Shown: positions 8,230 to 16,470 of the stretch, one piece after another
Position numbering within the stretch: position 1 is the stretch's first letter
Layout: each line of letters begins with the position of its first letter
NCBI RefSeq assembly: GCF_014650695.1
Contig: NZ_BMVL01000009.1
Span: 167,714-231,713 of the forward strand
Direction: 5' to 3'
Source: Streptomyces avidinii
Lineage (GTDB): Bacteria; Actinomycetota; Actinomycetes; Streptomycetales; Streptomycetaceae
DNA length: 64,000 nucleotides
Program-made: the position numbers and the translations under genes
The notes under the pieces: generated by a model
What the model was told of the DNA's origin: nothing
Databases searched by the model: none
What the model saw: the letters and a program-made list of their open reading frames with translations, nothing else

Positions 8230-9873
8230 ATGATCGACCGTTCCGTCCCGCGCCGGGTGCTCCCGGCTCCGGAGCCTCGGGGCGCCGCGACCGTCCCGGC
8301 CGCCCTGCCCGTACGGCCCCGGACCGGCCGACTCCTCGTCCTGGCCACCGTGTTCATCTGTGCCGCCTGCGGGCTCGTGTACGAGCTGGAGCTCCTCGCG
8401 CTCGGCACCTACCTGATCGGCGACTCCGTCACCCAGGCGTCGGTCGTGCTGTCCGTCATGGTCTTCGCCATGGGAGTCGGCTCCCTGCTCGCCAAGCGCT
8501 TCCGTCACCGGCCCGCCTTCGGCTTCGGTGCCATCGAGGCCGGGCTCGCCCTCCTCGGCGGGCTCTCGGCCATAGCGCTGTACGCGAGCTTCGCCTGGCT
8601 GGGGGAGTCCCGGCCCGCGCTCGTCGCGTTCTCCTTCGCCATCGGGGTGCTCATCGGCGCGGAGATCCCGCTATTGATGGTCCTCATCCAGCGGATCCGC
8701 AGACAGGACGCGGGCGGGGCCGTCGCCGACCTGTTCGCCGCCGACTACGTGGGCGCCCTCGTCGGCGGCCTCGCCTTCCCCTTCCTGCTGCTCCCGATGC
8801 TCGGCCAGCTCACCGGCGCCATGGTCACCGGCACCGTCAACGTGATCGTCGGCGGCGGGCTCGTCCTGTGGCTGTTCCGCCGGGACCTGAGCAGGCGCTG
8901 CCGCTGGCTGCTGATCGCCGCGAACGTGACCGTACTGGCGGTGCTCGCCTCCGCCACCGTCCTCGCCGACGACTTCGAGCGGACCGCCCGGCGCGCCGTG
9001 TACGGCGGGGAGGTACGGGTCGCCGTCCAGACCGGGGTGCAGGAGCTGGTGCTCACCGGGCCGTCGACCGGCTCCCCGCGCTCCCTCGACCTCTACCTCG
9101 ACGGACGGCTGCGGGTCAGCGGCTACGACGAGTACCGCTACCACGAGGCCCTGGTCCACCCCGCGATGACCGGCCCGCACGCCCGCGTCCTGGTCCTCGG
9201 CGGCGGCGACGGGCTCGCCGCCCGCGAGGTGCTCCGCTACCGGGACGTCTCCTCCGTCACCGTCGTCGAGCTCGACCCCGGCGTGGTCCGCCTGGCCCGC
9301 ACCGATCCGATGCTCTCCGCGCTCAACTCCCGGGTGTACGAGGACCCGCGGCTGGCGGTCGTCACCCAGGACGCCTTCCGCTGGCTGCGGGGACCGGCCG
9401 CCGAGGACCGCTTCGACGTCATCCTCTCCGACCTCCCCGACCCGGGCATCACCCCCAGCACGAAGCTGTACTCGCAGGAGTTCTACGGGCTGGCCGCGCG
9501 GGCCCTGCGCCCCGGGGGCCGGATCGCCGTGCACGCCGGACCGCTCGCCACGCGCCCGCGTGCGTACTGGACCGTCGACTCCACCCTCCGCGCAGCCGGG
9601 CTGCGCACCGCCCCCTACAGCGCGGGCGGCCGCCTCACGGGCTTCGCCGCCGGGCCCGACCGCACCCCGCTGGGCGTGACCGGCGCACCGCCGCAGGACT
9701 GGGGCTTCGTCCTTGCGGCCCGGGACCAGGACCCGCACCTGCGTGTGGACCACGACACGCCCGCGCTGCGCTCCCTGTCGACCCGCTCCCTGCAGGACGC
9801 CGCTCGCGACGCGGAACGCACCCGGGTGCCCGGACTTCCGCCGTCGACCCTGCCGCACCCGCGGTATTCGTGA
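8230..9873 (+). CDS. membrane-anchored spermidine synthase-like protein
   Basis: The 547-residue protein has two parts. An N-terminal block (about 35-240) holds seven or so transmembrane helices. A cytosolic aminopropyltransferase/methyltransferase domain (about 255-520) follows. The second part carries YDEYRYHEALVHP (299-311), the nucleotide-binding VLVLGGGDG (320-328), the acidic VVELDP and LSDLPDP (399-405), all typical of spermidine synthases. It may therefore transfer an aminopropyl group from decarboxylated SAM, but long membrane-fused members of the family lack a defined product. The ATG at 8230 lies after weak ribosome-site sequence. Confidence 0.85.
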   Translation: MIDRSVPRRVLPAPEPRGAATVPAALPVRPRTGRLLVLATVFICAACGLVYELELLALGTYLIGDSVTQASVVLSVMVFAMGVGSLLAKRFRHRPAFGFGAIEAGLALLGGLSAIALYASFAWLGESRPALVAFSFAIGVLIGAEIPLLMVLIQRIRRQDAGGAVADLFAADYVGALVGGLAFPFLLLPMLGQLTGAMVTGTVNVIVGGGLVLWLFRRDLSRRCRWLLIAANVTVLAVLASATVLADDFERTARRAVYGGEVRVAVQTGVQELVLTGPSTGSPRSLDLYLDGRLRVSGYDEYRYHEALVHPAMTGPHARVLVLGGGDGLAAREVLRYRDVSSVTVVELDPGVVRLARTDPMLSALNSRVYEDPRLAVVTQDAFRWLRGPAAEDRFDVILSDLPDPGITPSTKLYSQEFYGLAARALRPGGRIAVHAGPLATRPRAYWTVDSTLRAAGLRTAPYSAGGRLTGFAAGPDRTPLGVTGAPPQDWGFVLAARDQDPHLRVDHDTPALRSLSTRSLQDAARDAERTRVPGLPPSTLPHPRYS

Positions 9874-9905
9874 CCCGGTGCGGTCTCGTCGGTAGGCTCG
9901 ACCGC

Positions 9906-10715
9906 ATGGAGCATCAGGTGTTCGTTCCGGTACCGGCAGACGATCTCCGCGCCGTGCTGCGCGACCCCGCCCGGGTGGCCCGGTGCGTGCCGGGCCTCCA
10001 GCAGGACGCCGACACCGATGCCGGGCCGGTCTCGGGCCGGCTCAAGGTGCGGGTCGGCGGGAGCACCGTGACGTACCGGGGGGCCCTGACCGTCACCGAG
10101 CAGGACCCGGGGCACTTCACCTTCGAGGGTGAGGGGACGGAGGTCCGGGGCAGCGGGACCGTGAAGTTCGCCCTGGACCTGCGGCTGACGCCGGTCCCGG
10201 ACGGGACCCGGCTGGACTTCACCGCCGCGGCCACGGCAGACGGGCGTGCCGCCGTCTTCCCGCCGGAGGCCACGGCCACTGCCGTGCAGCGGCTGCTGGA
10301 CCGGGCGGCCGGACAGCTGACCCTCGCTTCCGCGCCCGACGACCCGGTGGCCGAGTCCGAGTCCGAGTCCGAGTCCGAGTCCGGGGCAGCGGGTCAGGAC
10401 GACGTCTCCGGGGTCAGCGCCTCCCTGTACGAGACCGAGGTGCCGCCGCCCTCCCTGGACCCGTTCCTCGCCGGTCAGTTCGACGGCACGGACGGAGTCC
10501 CGCAGCCCCCGGCCGAGGCCGCCCACGCACGCCGCACCATGATCGGCCGCAGCGCGGAGGAGGTGGACCATGCACCGCCGCGCGGCCGGTACGCCCCGGT
10601 CCCCGCGCCCGCCTCCGCCACCGCCGGCGACAGCCTGCGCTGGATCGCCCCGGCCGCCGCCCTGGCGCTGGCCTCGGCGGTTGTCATCGGCCGGGCCCTG
10701 CGCCGCCGTCGCTGA
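9906..10715 (+). CDS. SRPBCC/CoxG-like protein with C-terminal membrane anchor
   Basis: This 269-residue protein starts with a START/SRPBCC-type domain (about 1-145): MEHQVFVPVPADDLRAVLRDPARVARCVPG, then GRLKVRVG and FEGEGTEVRGSGTVKF. That resembles CoxG (CO dehydrogenase subunit G), whose fold binds hydrophobic ligands. A Ser-Glu repeat (150-159) starts a disordered acidic linker, and one transmembrane helix (about 248-264) plus RRRR closes it. No CO dehydrogenase genes are nearby, so a CODH role is not supported. It begins 32 bases after the spermidine-synthase-like gene, probably in the same transcript. Confidence 0.75.
   Translation: MEHQVFVPVPADDLRAVLRDPARVARCVPGLQQDADTDAGPVSGRLKVRVGGSTVTYRGALTVTEQDPGHFTFEGEGTEVRGSGTVKFALDLRLTPVPDGTRLDFTAAATADGRAAVFPPEATATAVQRLLDRAAGQLTLASAPDDPVAESESESESESGAAGQDDVSGVSASLYETEVPPPSLDPFLAGQFDGTDGVPQPPAEAAHARRTMIGRSAEEVDHAPPRGRYAPVPAPASATAGDSLRWIAPAAALALASAVVIGRALRRRR
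10353..10382 (+). repeat. GAGTCC hexanucleotide repeat (5 copies) inside the CoxG-like gene
   Basis: Five perfect tandem GAGTCC units encode an in-frame Glu-Ser run in the linker of the surrounding protein. Gain or loss of units would change the linker by two residues each without a frameshift. Confidence 0.9.
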
Positions 10716-10746
10716 ACAACGGGCCGGCCGCATTAGGGTCGACCGC

Positions 10747-11535
10747 ATGAGTACGCAACTGAGCGCCGGCGGCGCCGAGGTGACGGTCGACCAGGAGAAC
10801 GGCTGCCGGATCAGCAGCCTGCGCATCGACGGGACGGAACTGCTGCGGCAGGGGCCGAGGTACGGGGCCTTCCCGATGGTCCCGTGGTGCGGCCGGGTCG
10901 CGAACGGGCGGTTCCGCGACGGCGCGACCGTCCATCAGATGCCGCTCAACCACCCGCCGCACGCGCTCCACGGCTTCGCCCGCGACGCACCCTGGCGCCC
11001 GGCCGGAGCAGGCGCCACCGAGGCCGCCTTCGCCTACGACCTCACCGACCCGTGGCCGTACCCCGGCCGGGTGACCCAGGTCGTCGCGCTCGCCGAGGAC
11101 TCGCTGACCCTCACCATGGGCGTCGAGACGTACGGGGACTCCTTTCCGGCCCAGGTCGGCTGGCACCCCTGGTTCCTGCGCAACCTCGAGGCCGGCGGCC
11201 CGGACGCGGAGGTCTCCTTCGATCCCGCGTGGCAGGAGGAGCGCGGTGACGACCACATCCCCACCGGCAACCGCATCGACCCGAAGCCCCGCCCCTGGGA
11301 CGACTGCTTCGGCATGCCGAACGGCGTCGACGTCACCCTCACCTGGCCCGGTGCCCTCGAACTGCGCGTCACCAGCCGGGCCGAATGGGTGGTCATCTAC
11401 GACGAGGAGCCCGAGGCCGTCTGCGTGGAGCCCCAGTCGGGCCCGCCGAACGGGCTGAACACCCTCCCGCGCCTGGTCACCCCGCTGGATCCGCTGGAGG
11501 TCTCCACGACCTGGACCTGGCGCCGTCTCGGATAA
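10747..11535 (+). CDS. aldose 1-epimerase (galactose mutarotase family)
   Basis: The 262-residue cytosolic enzyme belongs to the beta-sandwich mutarotase family, which interconverts alpha and beta anomers of hexoses. It contains PHALHGFARD (His75), VGWHPWF (His140) and the C-terminal VCVEPQSGPPNGLNT, where Glu228 is the expected base. These three residues correspond to the catalytic His-His-Glu set. The ATG is 31 bases after the previous stop, so it may be cotranscribed. The sugar specificity is not readable. Confidence 0.88.
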   Translation: MSTQLSAGGAEVTVDQENGCRISSLRIDGTELLRQGPRYGAFPMVPWCGRVANGRFRDGATVHQMPLNHPPHALHGFARDAPWRPAGAGATEAAFAYDLTDPWPYPGRVTQVVALAEDSLTLTMGVETYGDSFPAQVGWHPWFLRNLEAGGPDAEVSFDPAWQEERGDDHIPTGNRIDPKPRPWDDCFGMPNGVDVTLTWPGALELRVTSRAEWVVIYDEEPEAVCVEPQSGPPNGLNTLPRLVTPLDPLEVSTTWTWRRLG

Positions 11536-11567
11536 ACACCCGCCGGGGCCCCTTTAAGCTCAGGGGC

Positions 11568-12131
11568 ATGAGTGACGTCAACGAAGTAATGCCGTCAGGC
11601 ACACGCGGTGCGCTGCTGCAGCAGATCAAGGACAAGGCCGTCGTGCACGGCAAGGTGACCCTCTCCTCAGGTCGTGAGGCCGACTACTACATCGACCTCC
11701 GCCGGATCACCCTCGACGGCGAGGCCGCCCCGCTGGTCGGTCAGGTCATGCTCGACCTGACCGCCGAGCTCGCATTCGACTGCGTCGGCGGTCTGACCCT
11801 GGGTGCCGACCCGGTCGCGACCTCGATGCTGCACGCCTCCGCCGCGCGCGGTCAGCGCCTGGACGCCTTCGTCGTCCGCAAGGCGCAGAAGGCCCACGGC
11901 ATGCAGCGCCGCATCGAGGGCACCGACGTGAAGGGCAAGCGCTGCCTGGTGGTCGAGGACACCTCGACGACCGGCGGGTCCCCGCTGACGGCCGTCGAGG
12001 CGGTCCGCGAGGCCGGCGGCGAGGTCGTCGCCGTCGCCACGATCGTCGACCGCGGTGCGGCCGACGCGATCGCCGCGGCCGGTCTTCCGTACCTCACCGG
12101 ATACCGCCTTGAGGACCTCGGCCTGTCCTAG
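11568..12131 (+). CDS. pyrE: orotate phosphoribosyltransferase PyrE
   Basis: PyrE joins orotate and PRPP to give OMP in pyrimidine synthesis. The 187-residue product shows KVTLSSGREADYYIDLR near the N-terminus and the PRPP-binding motif LVVEDTSTTGGSPL (Glu130-Asp131 on). AFVVRKAQKAHG-type residues contact the PRPP pyrophosphate. The length fits the family. The ATG at 11568 follows a CAGGGG sequence. It stands apart from the other pyr genes, which are not in this window. A parS palindrome lies between it and fba. Confidence 0.95.
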   Translation: MSDVNEVMPSGTRGALLQQIKDKAVVHGKVTLSSGREADYYIDLRRITLDGEAAPLVGQVMLDLTAELAFDCVGGLTLGADPVATSMLHASAARGQRLDAFVVRKAQKAHGMQRRIEGTDVKGKRCLVVEDTSTTGGSPLTAVEAVREAGGEVVAVATIVDRGAADAIAAAGLPYLTGYRLEDLGLS

Positions 12132-12223
12132 GTCCGCTCCGCCGACTCCGTCCGGCCACCGCGAGAAGTGTCGACGAAGGAGCCCGGTCGCCCCTCTGGG
12201 CGGTCTGACCTGGCAAAACCCGG

Positions 12224-12259
12224 CGGCCCGGGATGTTTCACGTGAAACATCCCGGGCCG
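12224..12259. promoter_or_regulatory. parS (ParB-binding) site in a 36-bp perfect palindrome
   Basis: The centre, 12234-12249, reads TGTTTCACGTGAAACA, the bacterial parS consensus (Streptomyces core GTTTCACGTGAAAC). It is flanked on both sides by GC-rich bases, so the whole 36-bp segment is a perfect inverted repeat. ParB loads here as a clamp and spreads during segregation of sporulation chromosomes. The palindrome sits between pyrE and fba and may also act as a terminator hairpin for pyrE. Streptomyces parS sites cluster around oriC, so this window is probably within a few hundred kb of the origin. Confidence 0.93.
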
Positions 12260-12388
12260 TTCGCCCACCACGTGAGACCGGCGGGCTGGACCCTCGCGCC
12301 GAGTCTGGAAAGATAGGCGCGACGATGACGTCGCCCCCAGGTCAGGGCCCGCAATAAGCACACTCCCGCACATCCAAGGAGCCGGCAG

Positions 12389-13411
12389 ATGCCCATCGCA
12401 ACCCCCGAGGTCTACAACGAGATGCTCGACCGGGCGAAGGCAGGCAAGTTCGCCTACCCGGCCATCAACGTGACCTCCTCCCAGACCCTGCACGCTGCGC
12501 TGCGCGGCTTCGCGGAGGCCGAGAGCGACGGCATCATCCAGATCTCCACCGGTGGTGCGGAGTTCCTGGGTGGCCAGCACAACAAGGACATGGTCACCGG
12601 CGCGGTCGCCCTGGCCGAGTTCGCGCACATCGTGGCCGCCAAGTACGACATCACGGTCGCCCTGCACACGGACCACTGCCCGAAGGACAAGCTGGACGGC
12701 TATGTACGTCCGCTGCTCGACATCTCCGCCGAGCGCGTGGCCCGCGGTCTGAACCCGCTCTTCCAGTCGCACATGTGGGACGGTTCCGCCGAGACCCTGG
12801 CCGACAACCTGGCCATCGGCCAGGAGCTGCTCGCCAAGGCCGTCGCCGCCAAGATCATCCTTGAGGTCGAGATCACCCCGACCGGTGGCGAGGAGGACGG
12901 CGTCACCCACGAGATCAACGACGAGCTGTACACGACCGTCGACGACGCGATCCGCACCGCCGAGGCCCTCGGCCTGGGCGAGAAGGGCCGCTACCTGCTG
13001 GCCGCCTCGTTCGGCAACGTCCACGGCGTCTACAAGCCGGGCAACGTCGTCCTGCGCCCCGAGCTCCTCAAGGACCTCCAGGCCGGTGTCGCCGAGAAGT
13101 ACGGCAAGGCCTCGCCGTTCGACTTCGTCTTCCACGGCGGTTCGGGCTCCACGGCCGAGGAGATCGCCACCGCGCTGGAGAACGGCGTCGTGAAGATGAA
13201 CCTCGACACCGACACCCAGTACGCCTTCACCCGTCCGGTCGTGGACCACATGTTCAGCAACTACGCGGGCGTCCTGAAGGTCGACGGCGAGGTCGGTACG
13301 AAGTCCAAGTACGACCCCCGCACCTGGGGCAAGGCCGCCGAGGCGGGCATGGCCGCGCGCGTCGCCGAGGCGTGCGCGAACCTGCGTTCCACGGGCACCA
13401 AGCTGAAGTAG
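12389..13411 (+). CDS. fba: class II fructose-bisphosphate aldolase
   Basis: This zinc enzyme splits fructose-1,6-bisphosphate in glycolysis and makes it in gluconeogenesis. The 340-residue product carries LHTDHCPKDKLDGY (His93, Asp95, His96), GNVHGVYKPGN (His212) and FHGGSGS (His249). Together these give the zinc ligands, the catalytic Asp and the phosphate loop of the class II-A type. An AAGGAG ribosome site precedes the ATG. A strong hairpin after the stop suggests a single-gene transcript, as expected for a highly expressed glycolytic gene. Confidence 0.97.
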   Translation: MPIATPEVYNEMLDRAKAGKFAYPAINVTSSQTLHAALRGFAEAESDGIIQISTGGAEFLGGQHNKDMVTGAVALAEFAHIVAAKYDITVALHTDHCPKDKLDGYVRPLLDISAERVARGLNPLFQSHMWDGSAETLADNLAIGQELLAKAVAAKIILEVEITPTGGEEDGVTHEINDELYTTVDDAIRTAEALGLGEKGRYLLAASFGNVHGVYKPGNVVLRPELLKDLQAGVAEKYGKASPFDFVFHGGSGSTAEEIATALENGVVKMNLDTDTQYAFTRPVVDHMFSNYAGVLKVDGEVGTKSKYDPRTWGKAAEAGMAARVAEACANLRSTGTKLK

Positions 13412-13430
13412 TCGGCCGCAGCGAGCCGTA

Positions 13431-13476
13431 CCGAAGGGCCCGGCCCCCGTCCCGCGACGGAGGCCGGGCCCTTCGG
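13431..13476 (+). terminator. fba terminator
   Basis: A 15-bp perfect stem, starting CCGAAGGGCCCGGCC and mirrored at 13462-13476, follows the fba stop by 20 bases. The loop is 16 bases. Confidence 0.8.
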
Positions 13477-13649
13477 CGTTCGCCCGGGCGGGTGGCCGCG
13501 GAGGCGGGGGGACGGCCGCTCGACCCGGGGTGTGAACTGCCCCCGTACGCGGACCCACAGGGTTCCTCCGGCTCGCTCCGTCCCGCCCCGTGGGCAGACG
13601 CGGCACACCACCGCTCAACGCGGTGGCGGCGGCCCGGCAGACTGGGGGC

Positions 13650-14063
13650 ATGTCCATTCACCAGAACCTGCTCGGGGGCCCCGCCCCCACCCACCTGCCC
13701 GACGAGCCGGGCCGCGAGGCCATCGCCGCCGGCACCCCCGCCGTCGAGGTGGCCGCCGCGCACCCCACGTCCTCGCTCGCCTGGGCGGTCCTCGCCGACG
13801 ATGCCTTCGCCGCCGGCAGCACCGTCGAGTCCTACGCCTATGCCCGTACGGGTTACCACCGCGGCCTCGACGCCCTGCGCCGCGCCGGGTGGAAGGGCCA
13901 CGGCCCGGTGCCGTGGGAGCACGAGCCGAACCGTGGCTTCCTGCGCGCCCTGCACGCCCTGGCCCGCGCGGCCGAGGCCATCGGCGAGAAGGAGGAGTAC
14001 GAGCGCTGCTCGACCTTCCTGCGGGACTCCTCCCCGACGGCGGCGGACACGCTGAGCGCCTGA
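13650..14063 (+). CDS. DUF3151 family protein
   Basis: This 137-residue soluble actinobacterial protein has no known activity. Its pattern of PHPTSSLAWAVLAD-like sequence, SYAYARTGYHRGLDALRRAGWKG and VPWEHEPNRGFLRALHALARAA matches the DUF3151 family as I remember it. It looks all-helical, and the repeat-like arrangement resembles a TPR-type packing; that is inference. The ATG at 13650 was preferred over one 60 bases upstream, because homology-like sequence starts at MSIHQNLLGG. It lies between the fba terminator and the kynurenine operon. Confidence 0.8.
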   Translation: MSIHQNLLGGPAPTHLPDEPGREAIAAGTPAVEVAAAHPTSSLAWAVLADDAFAAGSTVESYAYARTGYHRGLDALRRAGWKGHGPVPWEHEPNRGFLRALHALARAAEAIGEKEEYERCSTFLRDSSPTAADTLSA

Positions 14064-14228
14064 TCCCGTACGGCGGGGAGTGATGCGACCGAAATGGTGT
14101 GGTCTGCATCACTCTCCGCTGGAGCGCGGACGCGACAGGGTCCTATGATGCGGGCAGGGGACCGGGGCTCCACTCACCTCACGGAAGGGGCGGACCGCTA
14201 CCCGGAAGCACGTGTCGAGGAGACAGCG

Positions 14229-15083
14229 ATGTCGAAAACCCTTGATGCCTCCGGAGTCGGCGGGTCGGACACCCCGAACCTCGACTTTGCAGGCACGACC
14301 CCGTACGAGGACTACGTCCAGGCAGACGTTCTCACCCACCTCCAGCACCTCCGTTCGGACGACCCGGGCGAGATGGTCTTCCTGGTTACGACCCAGGTCA
14401 TGGAGCTGTGGTTCACGGTCATCGTCCACGAGTGGGAAACCGCCACGAAGGCCCTGCGCGAGGACCGCATCCCCGTCGCGATGGATGCGCTGAAACGTTC
14501 ACTCCGCGAACTGGAGGCCCTCAACGCCTCCTGGCGCCCGCTGGCCCAGCTCACCCCGGGACAGTTCAACGCCTACCGCTCCGCCCTCGGCGAGGGTTCC
14601 GGTTTCCAGTCGGCAATGTACCGCCGGATGGAGTTCCTGCTCGGCGAGAAGTCCGCCTCGATGCTGGTTCCGCACCGGGGCGCCCCCCGCGTCCACGCGG
14701 AGCTGGAGAAGGCCCTGCACGAGCCCAGCCTCTACGACGAGGTGCTGCGCCTGCTCGCCCGCCGCGGGCTCCCGGTCCCGGACGCCGTCCTGAACCGCGA
14801 CCTCTCGCTGCGCTACGAGCCCTCGGCCGAGGTCGAGGCCGTCTGGACCGGCCTGTACGCCGCCCCGGACACCAACGAGAACGCGGACCTGCACCGCCTC
14901 GGTGAGGTCCTCACCGATGTCGCCGAGCTCGTCTGGCGCTGGCGCAACGACCACCTGGTCGCCACCCGCCGCGCGATGGGCGCGAAGACGGGCACGGGCG
15001 GTTCGGCCGGCGTGACCTGGCTGGAGAAGCGCGCGACGAAGAACGTCTTCCCGGAGCTCTGGACGGCCCGCAGCTATGTCTGA
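14229..15083 (+). CDS. kynA: tryptophan 2,3-dioxygenase
   Basis: TDO is a heme enzyme that opens the indole ring of tryptophan to N-formylkynurenine. The 284-residue protein has the family core: QVMELWFTVIVHEWET (56-71), LNASWRPLAQLTPGQFNAYRSALG with GSGFQS, and WRWRNDHLVATRRAMG, where His242 is the expected proximal heme ligand. The distal histidine of the HQTxELW motif is Thr55 here. The ATG at 14229 follows GAGGAGA. The last 8 bases overlap the start of kynU, so the two are translationally coupled. Confidence 0.93.
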   Translation: MSKTLDASGVGGSDTPNLDFAGTTPYEDYVQADVLTHLQHLRSDDPGEMVFLVTTQVMELWFTVIVHEWETATKALREDRIPVAMDALKRSLRELEALNASWRPLAQLTPGQFNAYRSALGEGSGFQSAMYRRMEFLLGEKSASMLVPHRGAPRVHAELEKALHEPSLYDEVLRLLARRGLPVPDAVLNRDLSLRYEPSAEVEAVWTGLYAAPDTNENADLHRLGEVLTDVAELVWRWRNDHLVATRRAMGAKTGTGGSAGVTWLEKRATKNVFPELWTARSYV

Positions 15084-16299
15084 CGACTCCAAGGACATAC
15101 CGGCGGACACCGCGGCGGACCTCCGCAGCCGTGCGGCCGAACTGGACGCCGCCGACGGGCTGGCAAAGCTCCGCGAGCGCTTCACCCTCCCCGACGGGGT
15201 CGTCTACCTGGACGGCAACTCCCTCGGCGCCCTGCCGGCCGGGGTCGCGGACACCACTGCCGACGTCGTCGCCAGGCAGTGGGGCGAGCTCCTCATCCGG
15301 TCCTGGGACGAGAGCGGCTGGTGGACCGCGCCCGAGCGGATCGGCGACAAGCTCGCCCCGCTCGTCGGCGCGGCTCCCGGCCAGGTGGTCGTCGGTGACT
15401 CCACCAGCGTCAACCTCTTCAAGGCCCTGGTCGGCGCCGCCCGTCTCGCGGCCCCCGGCCGGACCAGGCTGCTGGTCGACGCCGCCACCTTCCCCACCGA
15501 CGGCTACATCGCGGAGTCGGCGGCCCGGATGACGGGCCTGACCGTCGTCCCGGTGGACCCCTCGCACGCGGCCGAGGCCATGGACGCGGACACCGCCGTG
15601 GTGCTCCTCAACCACGTCGACTACCGCAGCGGACGGCTCCACGACCTCCCCGCCCTCACCGCGGCGGCCCGCGCCGCCGGGGCGATCACGGTGTGGGACC
15701 TGTGCCACTCCGCCGGCGCCCTCCCGGTCGGCCTGGACGAGCACGCCGTCGACCTCGCGGTGGGCTGCACGTACAAGTACCTCAACGGCGGCCCCGGCGC
15801 GCCCGCGTACCTGTACATCGCCGCCCGCCACCAGGCCGACTTCGACTCCCCGCTCCCGGGCTGGAACGGTCACGCGGACCCGTTCGCGATGACCCCGGGC
15901 TTCGAGGCGGCGCAGGGCGCGACCCGCGGCCGCGTCGGTACGCCGGACATCCTGTCCATGCTGGCCCTGGAGTCGGCGCTCGACGCCTGGGACGGGGTGT
16001 CCGTCGAAGCCGTACGGGCCAAGTCCCTCGCCCTGACCGACTTCTTCCTGGAGTGCGTGGCGGCGTACGTCCCGCAGGGCCGGGTCGAGTCGGTCACCCC
16101 GGACGAGCACGAGCGACGCGGCAGCCAGATCTCGCTGCGGACCGAGAACGCCCGTGAGGTCATGGGCGAGCTCATCTCCCGGGGCGTCATCGGCGACTTC
16201 CGCGCGCCCGACGTCCTACGCTTCGGCTTCACCCCGCTCTACGTCGGTTTCGCCGACGCCGAGCGCGCAGCACGGACACTGGGTCACATTTTCGGGTGA
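15076..16299 (+). CDS. kynU: kynureninase
   Basis: Kynureninase is a PLP enzyme that cleaves kynurenine to anthranilate and alanine. The 407-residue product shows DGNSLGALP, RSWDESGWW, VDYRSGRLHD, WDLCHSAGALPVGLD and the PLP lysine in GCTYKYLNGGPG (Lys234). These are hallmarks of the fold-type I kynureninase family. Its ATG lies inside the TDO stop region (ATGTCTGA). With TDO and the downstream formamidase it completes the tryptophan-to-anthranilate route. No kynurenine-3-monooxygenase is seen, so the product is anthranilate rather than 3-hydroxyanthranilate. Confidence 0.95.
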   Translation: MSDDSKDIPADTAADLRSRAAELDAADGLAKLRERFTLPDGVVYLDGNSLGALPAGVADTTADVVARQWGELLIRSWDESGWWTAPERIGDKLAPLVGAAPGQVVVGDSTSVNLFKALVGAARLAAPGRTRLLVDAATFPTDGYIAESAARMTGLTVVPVDPSHAAEAMDADTAVVLLNHVDYRSGRLHDLPALTAAARAAGAITVWDLCHSAGALPVGLDEHAVDLAVGCTYKYLNGGPGAPAYLYIAARHQADFDSPLPGWNGHADPFAMTPGFEAAQGATRGRVGTPDILSMLALESALDAWDGVSVEAVRAKSLALTDFFLECVAAYVPQGRVESVTPDEHERRGSQISLRTENAREVMGELISRGVIGDFRAPDVLRFGFTPLYVGFADAERAARTLGHIFG

Positions 16300-16321
16300 C
16301 TCGGTAGCGAAACGTCACATC

Positions 16322-16357
16322 ACCGGGCGGGCGGGGCTACGGCTCCGTCCGCCCGGT
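16322..16357 (+). terminator. hairpin after kynU
   Basis: ACCGGGCGG pairs with CCGCCCGGT (9 bp) around a loop that is itself partly complementary. It lies 22 bases after kynU and before the formamidase gene, so it may be an internal or partial terminator. Confidence 0.5.
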
Positions 16358-16470
16358 CATATTCCGGGACCCGCACGGAACGGCCTGTTCCAGACTGATA
16401 CCGTCCCGCTCTGCCGGAACACCGGAACATCAGTCCCCGCTGTCCCACGCGTTACCGAGAGGTTGAGCCG

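Noticed and set aside
12128..13657. 509-residue minus-strand frame opposite fba
   Set aside because: It is an antisense shadow. It also reads through the parS palindrome and the fba terminator.
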